Of a DNA stretch of 64,000 bases, positions 1-23,233 are shown in pieces. Each line of letters begins with the position of its first letter. The first letter of the stretch is position 1. The notes below the pieces were generated by a model. It was not told the DNA's origin, did not search any database, and was given only the letters and a program-made list of their open reading frames with translations. The translations under genes were made by a program, and so were the position numbers. Origin of the DNA: Girardinichthys multiradiatus (taxonomy: Eukaryota; Chordata; Actinopteri; Cyprinodontiformes; Goodeidae); the NCBI RefSeq assembly GCF_021462225.1, contig NC_061798.1, positions 21,660,820-21,724,819 of the forward strand. The letters are read 5' to 3'.

Positions 1-3000
1 ATGTTGGATGCAAAAAAATGTAATTGCTGTTTTTAATAGAATTTTTTTTTTTTTTTTATGATCAAAAACTGATTTAAAAATTCTGTATTTAAACCAGAAT
101 TTACTTTACCAAACTACTAAAGCAGAAGCCAGCTTCAGCACTGTGGTGTTTCATGATTTGCAGGTAGAAAAGAAACACAAAAAACCCACCTAGGTGAATG
201 TTTTGCACTCAAATGTTCATAATGTCATAAACTGACTAAAACTCTACAAAACCCTGTCTGTAAAAGTATAGGATTTGGAAATGTGATTTTCAGTCATCTA
301 TTAAAGAGAGTTTGGTGACAGATACTTGCATTCTTCTATATACAGTACAATCAAATGACTCATTGGTTATTTACAGGAGGGGAAGTCACCGTTTCCTCTT
401 CTTATGAATTTTCTAAGAAAACCCAGCCACACTACTGCCCTTGGGGTGTTTATGTACTGTTTAGTTTGTTTTTCACATAATCTCTAAGCTGTTCTTTTTT
501 TCTTATCATAAAAGTGGCCGCAACCTAATTGTTCCCATTTTCCCTTGGAGCCAACCAGATTTAAAAATAGCTTATAAACTGACCTCTGTGTGGCGGCTAT
601 TTCTGTTATACAACCATTCCCATAAGCCTTCGAGATATGGTTCTGATTCTTAGAAAAACTGGGAGCGTGAGACCTGCTGGGAAAGGGGTTTGTCATGTCC
701 TTTACAGGTCATTTAGTAGTTATCGGTTGGAAAGAAAAAAAACGAACTTGACCAAGTGGCCAATGGTCATATACTGCATCATTGTTTTGTAGGGTCATGG
801 CATCACTTTTTTGGGTGGAGGTGCATTTGATTCACATTAAAATGCATCTTTGAGATTCGTCTCAGTCAAAGTGGACCGGCAACCCAGAATCAAAACAGAA
901 AGCTGGCTGCCCTGCTTTAGAAAACCAGGCAGCCATGGATCTTGTGGATCTTGTTGGGCTAATTTTTTGTTAGCTGCACAACTAGAATTCATCTGCCAAG
1001 TTGTTTCACTGGAACGTTTGAGATGTAGTCAGAAAATGCTTGCTACAGCTTGCTGTATGGTATGTTTCTACAGAAGCATTTAATGAGAAAAACATTGCGT
1101 CCCAGCTGTTGGGCTTATTTCGCCTTTGGGCGTGGGTGTTTTCTTATTTTGCAGTACATCCACTTGATAAACTTTTGTTTTGTGGGTGGTGTTACAAACA
1201 GAATCCCATAAAATTTCCTTTTAAAAAAAACTGATTGTATCATTGTTTACCATAATTCTATTTACTATAAAAATCATTTTTAAAATGTGTTACAACTGTG
1301 TTTTCATCTATATTTATCTTATTTTTCCCTCCGCCATAGTTTGAAGATGGAGAATTTCCTGGGCTCCTTGCCAGCCCTTGCATGTCTTTGCCAGGTAGAA
1401 CACTACATTCATTTGCATGCGTCTCGCAGCACTAAGTGACCTCCATTTGCATTGTCTTTGGATCCTATGAATTTCCTGAATCTCCCTTCCTGGACTAGAA
1501 CAAATGAGATTTTCCGGACTCGTGGCCTTTACCAAATTACTTTTTGTGCAATTAGGAAAACAGTTTTGTGTATGCAGGAAGAAATCAAGAAATGATGCAT
1601 TGTTTTTATATTTTCCCCCTCATCCGCCTCTGGAAAGCACGCAAGTTTTTCATCCAAATTCCAGGAGAGGTTACTCATAGCTTGGCTAACAAGTCCCATC
1701 ACTGTGGACACGGGAGAGCAGTGTTCTCACACTTTCCTATTAGAGTCTGGGCTCTCCTTATTGCTTAACCCTATATGAAAGTATGTTGGTCTACTAGATT
1801 TGTCCTTCTTTTTGTGATCACAGTGATGATCCAAGAGTAATTTGTTTCTGATGACTATCATAAACTGTGGAAGTTGTTCATCATATCAGGACAACAGCCT
1901 GTTGTTTCACTTATCAGGAATGTTTCTCTGGAAAATATGTTGAGATACTATATTAACTGCACTTACTTGTACATCAACCTATATTAACAAATCTGAAAAA
2001 TAATGTGGGTCAACCTTAGTTGACTGTAACAGTGACTTCCCTTATATTTAGCCATTTACAATCTCTTCAAAATGAGTGCTGAAACTGCTATCTATTTTAG
2101 TAGTTTAGTAAAAGGCTTTATTATTTTAGTTTTTTTTTTGCCTCTCTGGACAAAGGTGGGGGGTTGTAATAAATCAGGAATGACTTGCTTTAGGGTGGAA
2201 GGAAAAAGGTGGAAAAATCACTTTTTTGCATGAACAAATAAACTCTGTAATGGGGTACAGGCTCTACACTCTATGTGGCTCATGGTTGTAATTAAACAAA
2301 AGTAGTTTATTTTAATATTTCTTATCAGGAACCCCTTTATTCTTCTGGTATATCTATTTTCACTCACTTTAAAACAAATGACTGAAAGCGGAATAATAAC
2401 ACCAATAAAAAACCTGACATTCATTGGGATCTTTCATATAGCCATCACATAAGGTTTTCTACTACCGCTAATATAATGAATGCCATTTACAGAAACATTG
2501 AAATTCCATTATCAGGTAAAACGTGTGGGTTGACAGTGTATTTTAACTGTTTTGTAATACAGCCTTCCTGTTTGGTACAATAGAAATTGCAATTTAGTTA
2601 TTTCTGTCCAGGTGCACCAGTCATGGTTGTCTATCTCCCAATATAAGAACAGCATTGACAGTATTTTTATAGCCATTAGTGATTGTCAGTTATTAACAGC
2701 AAATTAGGACATGAGGCAATGCCACAATACATGTGACAGATGTTGCTGTGAAACAGAATTTCAATAATATTTTAAAACAAAGACAAAGTAGGCTAACATT
2801 TTGACAGTCTTTAACATCTTACATTTGCTATTAGAACACCTAGCATTACCAAAACAGTCTCTGTGGGTATTCACTAGAGAATGAAGAGCTTTACTTTAAC
2901 TGACATTTGCAAAAGGTCGGCAGCTTTTCCAAGCATACCATGGTCCTTTTTAGAGGAAGTAAGTTCAAAAGAATAGATTAGAGTAACTTTACTGCGTTCA

Positions 3001-4843
3001 GCCTTCCTGTTATCTGCTGAAAGTCTTTCTCTCTTTCACTGCCCCAGAGCCTGAATAAACCGCTGACATTTCTCCACATCTCGTAGAAAATAGTTGCTTT
3101 TTAAATGGTTTCTCAGAGCGTTTGTGCTTCCTCTGGCTTTATTTTAAACACTTCAGTGATACTGAAAAAGGCTAAATTTGAGTTTTCTCCAATCACCAAA
3201 GCTTAAACAGTGTGTTGCAGCCAGAGCGATTTGTTAGCACTTAAGAAGGATGGTGCATTTACTGATTGGAAAAAAGATGGAAGTTTCGAGTTTCAGATTA
3301 TCCAGTCTCTGGATCAAGCTGAAATTTAGGACGTCAGTCACTACGTTTACTAGTTTCATTGTAAGCTGAGCCGGGAACTCATGGTTTTCTACTGGTTATT
3401 GGTAGTTCCCTTTCTGCTGTGAAGTAAGCTTATTCTGTTTGTTGTTACAGAGTGAAAAAGCCATTGGGTTTTTTTTTTGTTTTTTTTTTGGTAAATGCAT
3501 GTAATTTGTGGTGCTTGTGTTATTGGTGTATGCTTGTTTACAATGGGTGAAACAGATGTTTACAGTCCAGACTGTTGTGCTGATGACAGAACAAAGCTGA
3601 ACGCCCCAGTGAGCTGAAAAACAGAACTCAGCATTCATTTATTCAGGGGTCAGTGGGCAGCTAAGTGGCCTGGCAGCAGCATGGAACAAGAGCAAAATAT
3701 GCAGCCCTCTGCTGCTTCCTAATCTCAGCCTACATCAATAGACTTTGCTTTATTAAAACATTTTGGTTGTCAGTCTTTAAAGAACACTGTCCATTGTTTA
3801 GTTCATAAATAAGGTTATCAACATATCCTTTGTGTAAAAATGTTTTCAAACATTCAGTAAATTTCCTTTCTCATAACCAGTAAAAATCATGAGCATCAGC
3901 ACTGCGTTCTCCACATTTAGGTAATGTCTTGTCTTTGAGTGTACATTTTGTTATCATTTTGTTTTTTAAACTAAAACATTTGCTCTTTGTTTCCTACATC
4001 GCTGTCTGTATTCATATTTTGTAAAAACTCTAGGTGAAATTGTATTTTAATGCATTAAAATGTTGGGATCGACTCTGAACCTCCCCGCCAAAACTTAGGA
4101 GCTAGAGGTGATTCATCATAGACCTGCTTGCTATCCAGACACGCCGGGTATTAAACCACGACAATTAGATCCGAGGTAGTTTTTGATGAACCATTAAAGA
4201 TTTGAGTGTTTGTTTCTACATGTTATTGTTCCTGTATAAACAGCTAAGTGCTCTGTGAACTAGAGCTTAGCTTGCCTGTGGTTTGCATTTACCAGTACAC
4301 AATTAGGAGACTGAATTCTTCATATTATCCAAGTTAAGCCGCTTGTTATAAAGCAGTGAAAGGGGCTTCACCTTACTCTTTGTTTTTGGTTTTTCTTTGG
4401 AGTTCAGTTTTCCTCGTTGCCCTTCTATTCTTTCTTAGTCTCTTCTTTTGTATTTGTTTGTACTTTTAATGACTACTAGCATTGTTTTCAATAGGTATGG
4501 GAAACTAACTTAAGCTTGAGTTTCTTAGTCACATTTCAAGATAGAATATCCGTTTAATTTAAATAAAACTAAAATTCTTTCGTGCCTATTACACTAGCAT
4601 TACTAATAGAGGAACACATAATCTAGCATTATTTCCAAAGGAAATCCTGCCGTAATAATATTGGCAACCTGTTGCACAGTACACATACACATACACAGAA
4701 AATGATGAACTTGCTGGAACTGTCTATGCTTTCTTCCTACTGCGTTTACTGGAATGAAACCTGAAACCTAGAATTATCTCTGCTGTTTGAAAGGCACTCC
4801 TGCGTCAAACTATTCTTCCTCTTTCTTTTTTCCTCTCCTACAG
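1..4843 (+). other. Intron (or upstream region) of sec14l1, no coding exon seen
   Basis: This stretch precedes the first recognisable sec14l1 exon. That exon opens with a splice acceptor (TCTCCTACAG, ending 4843) in the middle of the PRELI domain. The family normally starts about 21 residues earlier on a separate exon; I looked for it here and did not find it, so the segment is probably intron 1 or 2. It is AT-rich and unique-looking. Short ORFs on both strands show no protein family resemblance, and I see no intact transposon. Confidence 0.6.
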
Positions 4844-17897
<13,054 letters not shown>

Positions 17898-19850
17898 AAC
17901 CTGGCAGCACCGGACTTCAGACCCTGATTCCCTCACTCCACAGCCTTTATCATCATCGTGGAAATCTTCTTCCCCACGTCCCCTCTCATTGAACTTTATC
18001 GCACAAATAAAAGATAAATAGTTCTGAAACTTAGGCAAAAAAGAAAGATTTAAAGGGCTGATTTTTGCACAAAGGTCATATTTTTATGTCGGACCATTCA
18101 CAGGAGGCTCGCTTGCCAGGGTGGAAATGTTAAAGGTCAGTGGGTGGAGCTCTGTGGAGGCGCAAAGAAGCAATATTTATTTTCATGTTGTGGGTCCGGA
18201 GAGACACACTGGAGGGCGCTGTTACATTTATGCATTCACGTCAGCAGCCACTTACACAGTACTGAGACGACTCATACCTCACTCATGCTGTTACATAAAA
18301 ACACACAGATGTTTATGACGTGCACAAATGAAACATTTGCCACATTGTTACTGAAAAAAGGGGGTTTGTGTTAGTAGTTTATTGGTCAGATGTAGGTGAG
18401 TTAAACATCCTAACCGACCTGGCTCCAACATCCATTGCTTATAATTTAAACTTGCTGCATCACAACAGTTCTGTTGTCAAATTTCTGAATTTAAAAGGGA
18501 ACCTTTCCCACCTTGATGAGCAGATGAATATTAGACCCAGGTCTGGGATCTTGGTGAGGTAATCTGCCAGCAGCAATAATGCAGGATGGACTTTCTACTG
18601 TGTGAAATATTAATATTTATTATTTAGATGCATGTGGGGTAGTGCACAGGCAGACAAAAAGAAAACTGCCACAACACTTTAACATTTTGTCAGGAGAGAA
18701 GGAAAAACAACTGGCAGTATTTGTGGTGCCGCTCAGCTTGCTTTCTGTCTGCACAAACGTGGGACTCCGATCAAGGATAGACACCTCTTCTGTGATTGGT
18801 GAATGTGCTGCTGTCCACTAAACCAATGATAAGCCTGAGTGGTGAAGTTACTGGTTGGCGCTGATGGTCGTTCTCATCTTCAGTGATTCATTGAGATTTT
18901 CCAGCGCAGATATAGGATGATGATGTTAAATGTGTACTGTATGTGTGTGTGCTGGTTTGACAGCTGTGGAAACGAGAGCATGATGGGTGAAGGGGTGCGT
19001 TTCTGCATGCACACAGGAGTTTACTGATTTATTATTTAAGAATTAAGAGAGCCATTTTGAAGAGCCATGTGTCGATAAATACCATTTTAGCCTTTGTAAA
19101 AATCACTTAGAAATGTGTCTGCTATTTTCGAGGTGACCACTGTAACATTTCAAAATGCAACACTTTCATGCAACAGTTTTTAATACAGTTTACTTTATAA
19201 TATATTCAAAAATGTTCTTTGGTGGAAGTTAGCCTCCTGAAAATAGCTTTTTGATAACCAGAACTGCTCATTTGTAACTAACAAAGGTCAGGGGTTGTCT
19301 AAATGTCATTAACCTGCAATAAGATGAGGAAAAGGACCTCCTCTGAATGAGAAGTAGAAGTGTGTGTGAGATGGTGTAAAAATAATGAATGTTTGCTGCA
19401 GATATATAATAAAATGTGTTTTTTGACCCTGTAACAGATGTTTCCCTACTCTTTATTTCTGGGTGCACTTTAAGAGCTACATTTATTTTGCTGTTCTAAT
19501 CTTGTATTTTCCCTTTTGTTTTCCTTCTGTCTGCTTTTTCGGTTCATTTTTGGACCTTGGCTTGTGTCACATGCTTGAACAAAAGTATTCAGACCAGATT
19601 TAGTTGTGTAGACACCAGATGATCTTCATGCTTTGCTGATGCTTTTCATTCAGATCTCATTCATAAATGAGGGCTATATAACTGTCTATTGTTGAAACAT
19701 TTCTGTCTCCCTGCTTCCTTTGCTGACATCTCTGCATATCTTCTCTGCACCTCCATGTGTGAAACAGTTAAAAAAAATACAGCTTTGGATGAACAAGAAC
19801 ATGTTTCCTTTATGTTTTGAAGTCAATAAACCTGAATTGTGATTGGAAAA
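17898..19850 (+). other. sec14l1: sec14l1 3' UTR
   Basis: About 2 kb follow the stop without another gene. Candidate poly(A) signals are AATAAA at 18006-18011 and AATAAA at 19825-19830; the second is followed by a T-rich/GT-rich stretch from about 19860, as expected of a cleavage site. Mammalian SEC14L1 also has a long 3' UTR. The exact end is not proven. From 19850 to about 20700 I see only AT-rich spacer and a poly(A) run at about 20650-20665. Confidence 0.55.
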
Positions 19851-20754
19851 ACTGATGAACTTGTCTTTTTTTTTCTGTTAAACTCAGTTTAAACTCCTCT
19901 TCAAACCTGCTGGGGTCAAAATCTGTCTTGATCATATTTTCATTAGCTGAAAACTACTGGTTGCATATATCTGAATAAAGTGGTGAAGTGGTGCAGAAAG
20001 ATCTAGAAATTTGTACTCAACTTATCAAGGTGTATGACTGGAAATAGGAATAGTAAAGTAAATATAACTGCTGTGAAAGATTGTTCAACATAGTTGATAA
20101 TCTGCACAAACCTCAAAAGGCTTAAATAAACTTGGCAAGAATCTAAAAAAACAAAAGATCACATTTCTTTTACTAAACTGTAATGTCTCCCATTAGAAGC
20201 TCCATGTTGCATTATTTATGAACAATGCAATCCACGTGCATGGCAAAAAATAATTTAAGTAAAAGTATTAAAATCTTTATGCTTCAAAAAGCGCTTCATA
20301 AAACACAAACGAATGTTAAAATGCAAAATAAATCTTACATCTCACGCATCAATCATCAGTGATCAGGCAAACGGTTAATTGCGGAAAATAACCACGTCGG
20401 CACTAAGTTTCTCTAAACAAATGTAGCGATGTTTTCATTAGTTCATTCCCAGACTTGTGCAGCACGTTTACAAAGTAGCCAACGCATCGTCCCTATTCGC
20501 CGTAGCATGATTAGGACAGACAATAAACCCGTGTTTTATCTGTCAGTGACTATAAGAGAATGTCAGTGTTAAATATGGCTCATGAAGAAAATTATTGGTT
20601 AGGCCTGAAAATTATTTAATGTGTCCCAAAAATTTTAATGAGAGGGATAAAAAAAAAAAAAAAAGCAGTCCTTAGTTCGCGGACCATAACCATTTTACTC
20701 TTAACAAAATAGTTTAAGCTACCTTACACTTTGTTTGTGAGTCGTGTCGTCCAT

Positions 20755-20800
20755 TACTGACGCCCCGCCTCGCTTATGTCACGTTGCATAGTTACGAATC
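20755..20800 (+). promoter_or_regulatory. Possible promoter elements upstream of the repeat gene
   Basis: A GC box-like CCCCGCCTC and a GTCACGTTGC motif (CRE/E-box-like) lie about 270-290 bp before the ATG at 21053, in otherwise AT-rich DNA. This fits a TATA-less promoter for the intronless gene downstream, but it is motif matching by eye only. Confidence 0.22.
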
Positions 20801-21052
20801 AAACGAATGTGAAGTAATTCTGGAATTTCGTCATAAACACACGTATCATAGTAATAGAATCAAGTCTCTCATAACTTTGAGACTTCTCAGACAGGAGGAC
20901 CTCTTCGCTCGTGTTGTTGCCTTGATATCAACTTGTTGACATTGAAAAAGTAGGTTTTTTGCCTGACTTGATTTAGTCTCACTGTACGTTTTACAGTTTA
21001 GAGCCTGAAATATCAGATTTTGTTCTCCTTGTGTGAACAAGCCATTTGCAAA

Positions 21053-23233
21053 ATGTCTGTTCAACAAGAGTCCAGTTCATCTTCTGAGAGCTTTGACTGG
21101 ATCGAAGTTCCAACACTTGATCCCAGCTCACCTGAAGCCCAAAGAACGGTGCCTGCTCCAAGTAAGGCTTTCTGCTCCTGCACTTGTGCTGTCACTGATA
21201 ATCGGTACGGGTATGTCGTTGTCCCAGATGATCCAAATGAACCACCGAATTTTAAGATCAAACTGAGACCAGTGCCAACAGCAGAAACTCCTTCATTCAG
21301 CTCATGTGCCTGCTACCACAATGACATGAATTGTATCTGGACCAAAGCCCCTGTTCCAGATCCAAATGGATGCAAAAGCCTAAAGTTTCTATTTCAAAGA
21401 GCTCCAGCATCAAACTCTTCCACACCCCCTTTTTGTCACTGTTTCATTAAAAACAAGCATGCCACAGTAACAGAGGTTAAGGATTCAAAGAGGTGCAAGG
21501 AATCAGAAATTTGCTGCTCCTGTCTCTGCTCCTATTGTTGTCCCTGCTGTTACACTGGAACCCAGTATGGGAACCCAGTGTCGCCAACCCAGAAATCAAA
21601 TTTGACAGTTAATTACAGTGAAAATGCATGTTGTAGCACATCCAGTGACTTTCATAGTTTCTCCAGGCAGAAGACAGCAGGCTTTGCTGAAAAAGCCAAG
21701 ATAGCCAGGCAACTTGGTTCTGTATTTTTTCAAACCAAGCCAGTGCCACCTTCCAAGAAGCAAGAGTTGCAATTTCACTCCAAGGAAAATTCTTCCTTGA
21801 GTAGATCCAGGCAGAAGAAATCACGTTTGCCTGCAAAAAAGAGGATAGGCAGCCAGCTTGCTCCATACCTGCATCCAATTTCAATGCCACCAACAAAGAC
21901 GCCACAAATTTCAATAAACCCTAATGAAAACTCTACTTTTGGAGCCGACAATGTCCCTCAGAGTCTCTCTAACCAGAAGACTGCTAGTTTCTCTGAGAAA
22001 ACCAAAACAGCCAGTCAGGTTGGTGCTGCATTTTTCCAAACTAAACCAATGCCTTCACCCAAGCAGCAAGAGTTACCATTTATATGCAAAGAAAAGTCAT
22101 CCTTGAGTATATCTAATGGCAATGAGAGTTCCTCCAGGCAGCAGACATCAAGTTTGCCTGTAAAATGCATGAAAGTGACGAAGTTTCCTTCACACTCTCA
22201 TCCAGAGCCAAAGCCAACAACAAAGTGCCCACGAATTTCAATAAACCCTAATGAAAACTCTACTTTTCAAGCCGACATTGTCCCTCAGAGTCTCTCTAAG
22301 CAGAAAACAGCTAGTTTCTCTGAGAAAACCAAAACAGCCAGTCAGGTTGGTGCTGCATTTTTCCAAACTAAACCAATGCCTTCACCCAAGCAGCAAGAGT
22401 TACCATTTATACGCAAAGAAAAGTCATCCTTGAGTATATCTAATGGCAATGAGAGTTCCTCCAGGCAGCAGACATCAAGTTTGCCTGTAAAACCCATGAA
22501 AGTGACAGAGTTTCCTTCACACTCTCATCCAGAGCCAAAGCCAACAACAAAGCGCCCACGAATTTCAATAAACCCTAATGAAAACTCTACTTTTCAAGCC
22601 GACATTGTCCCTCAGAGTCTCTCTAACCAGAAGACTGCTAGTTTCTCTGAGAAAACCAAAACAGCCAGTCAGGTTGGTGCTGCATTTTTCCAAACTAAAC
22701 CAATGCCTTCACCCAAGCAGCAAGAGTTACCATTTATACGCAAAGAAAAGTCATCCTTGAGTATATCTAATGGCAATGAGAGTTCCTCCAGGCAGCAGAC
22801 ATCAAGTTTGCCTGTAAAACCCATGAAAGTGACGAAGTTTCCTTCACACTCTCATCCAGAGCCAAAGCCAACAACAAAGCGCCCACGAATTTCAATAAAC
22901 CCTAATGAAAACTCTACTTTTCAAGCCGACATTGTCCCTCAGAGTCTCTCTAAGCAGAAAACAGCTAGTTTCTCTGAGAAAACCAAAACAGCCAGTCAGG
23001 TTGGTGCTGCATTTTTCCAAACTAAACCAATGCCTTCACCCAAGCAGCAAGAGTTACCATTTATACGCAAAGAAAAGTCATCCTTGAGTATATCTAATGG
23101 CAATGAGAGTTCCTCCAGGCAGCAGACATCAAGTTTGCCTGTAAAACCCATGAAAGTGACAGAAGTTTCCTTCACACTCTCATCCAGAGCCAAAGCCAAC
23201 AACAAAGCGCCCACGAATTTCAATAAACCCTAA
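21053..23233 (+). CDS. Unrecognised cysteine-rich, tandem-repeat protein (726 codons)
   Basis: I do not recognise this gene. It reads open from ATG 21053 (A at -3, start MSVQQESSSSSESFDWIEVP) to TAA/TGA-type termination at 23231-23233, with no intron apparent. In-frame codons extend upstream to 21020, but that start is TTG, not ATG. Residues 1 to about 180 are Cys-rich, with short motifs FCSCTC, FSSCACY, FCHCF and CCSCLCSYCCPCC. The remainder is Ser/Lys/Pro/Gln-rich, basic and probably disordered. It consists of one diverged and then almost four nearly identical 109-residue units, each with KTASFSEKTKTASQ, FFQTKPMPSPKQQELPF and KRPRISINPNEN. No signal peptide or membrane segment is seen. The last 24 or so residues before the stop are out of frame, caused by an extra A near 23163, so the natural protein may be longer. 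A poly(A) signal lies at 26542-26547. Confidence 0.7.
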   Translation: MSVQQESSSSSESFDWIEVPTLDPSSPEAQRTVPAPSKAFCSCTCAVTDNRYGYVVVPDDPNEPPNFKIKLRPVPTAETPSFSSCACYHNDMNCIWTKAPVPDPNGCKSLKFLFQRAPASNSSTPPFCHCFIKNKHATVTEVKDSKRCKESEICCSCLCSYCCPCCYTGTQYGNPVSPTQKSNLTVNYSENACCSTSSDFHSFSRQKTAGFAEKAKIARQLGSVFFQTKPVPPSKKQELQFHSKENSSLSRSRQKKSRLPAKKRIGSQLAPYLHPISMPPTKTPQISINPNENSTFGADNVPQSLSNQKTASFSEKTKTASQVGAAFFQTKPMPSPKQQELPFICKEKSSLSISNGNESSSRQQTSSLPVKCMKVTKFPSHSHPEPKPTTKCPRISINPNENSTFQADIVPQSLSKQKTASFSEKTKTASQVGAAFFQTKPMPSPKQQELPFIRKEKSSLSISNGNESSSRQQTSSLPVKPMKVTEFPSHSHPEPKPTTKRPRISINPNENSTFQADIVPQSLSNQKTASFSEKTKTASQVGAAFFQTKPMPSPKQQELPFIRKEKSSLSISNGNESSSRQQTSSLPVKPMKVTKFPSHSHPEPKPTTKRPRISINPNENSTFQADIVPQSLSKQKTASFSEKTKTASQVGAAFFQTKPMPSPKQQELPFIRKEKSSLSISNGNESSSRQQTSSLPVKPMKVTEVSFTLSSRAKANNKAPTNFNKP
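21600..21923 (+). repeat. Diverged founder-like repeat unit, 5' of the array
   Basis: One unit upstream of the homogeneous array has the same layout but many substitutions: FSRQKTAGFAEKAKIARQLG, FFQTKPVPPSKKQELQF, then RSRQKKSRLPAKK and PTKTPQISINPNENSTF. Its divergence marks the edge of the amplified block and probably resembles the ancestral single copy. Confidence 0.8.

Noticed and set aside
850..1768. Several ORFs of 60-80 codons on both strands
   Set aside because: Some start at TTG, none has family motifs, and they overlap each other in an AT-rich intron-like region.
21020..21052. In-frame upstream extension of the repeat gene
   Set aside because: The first codon is TTG; the first ATG in good context is 21053.
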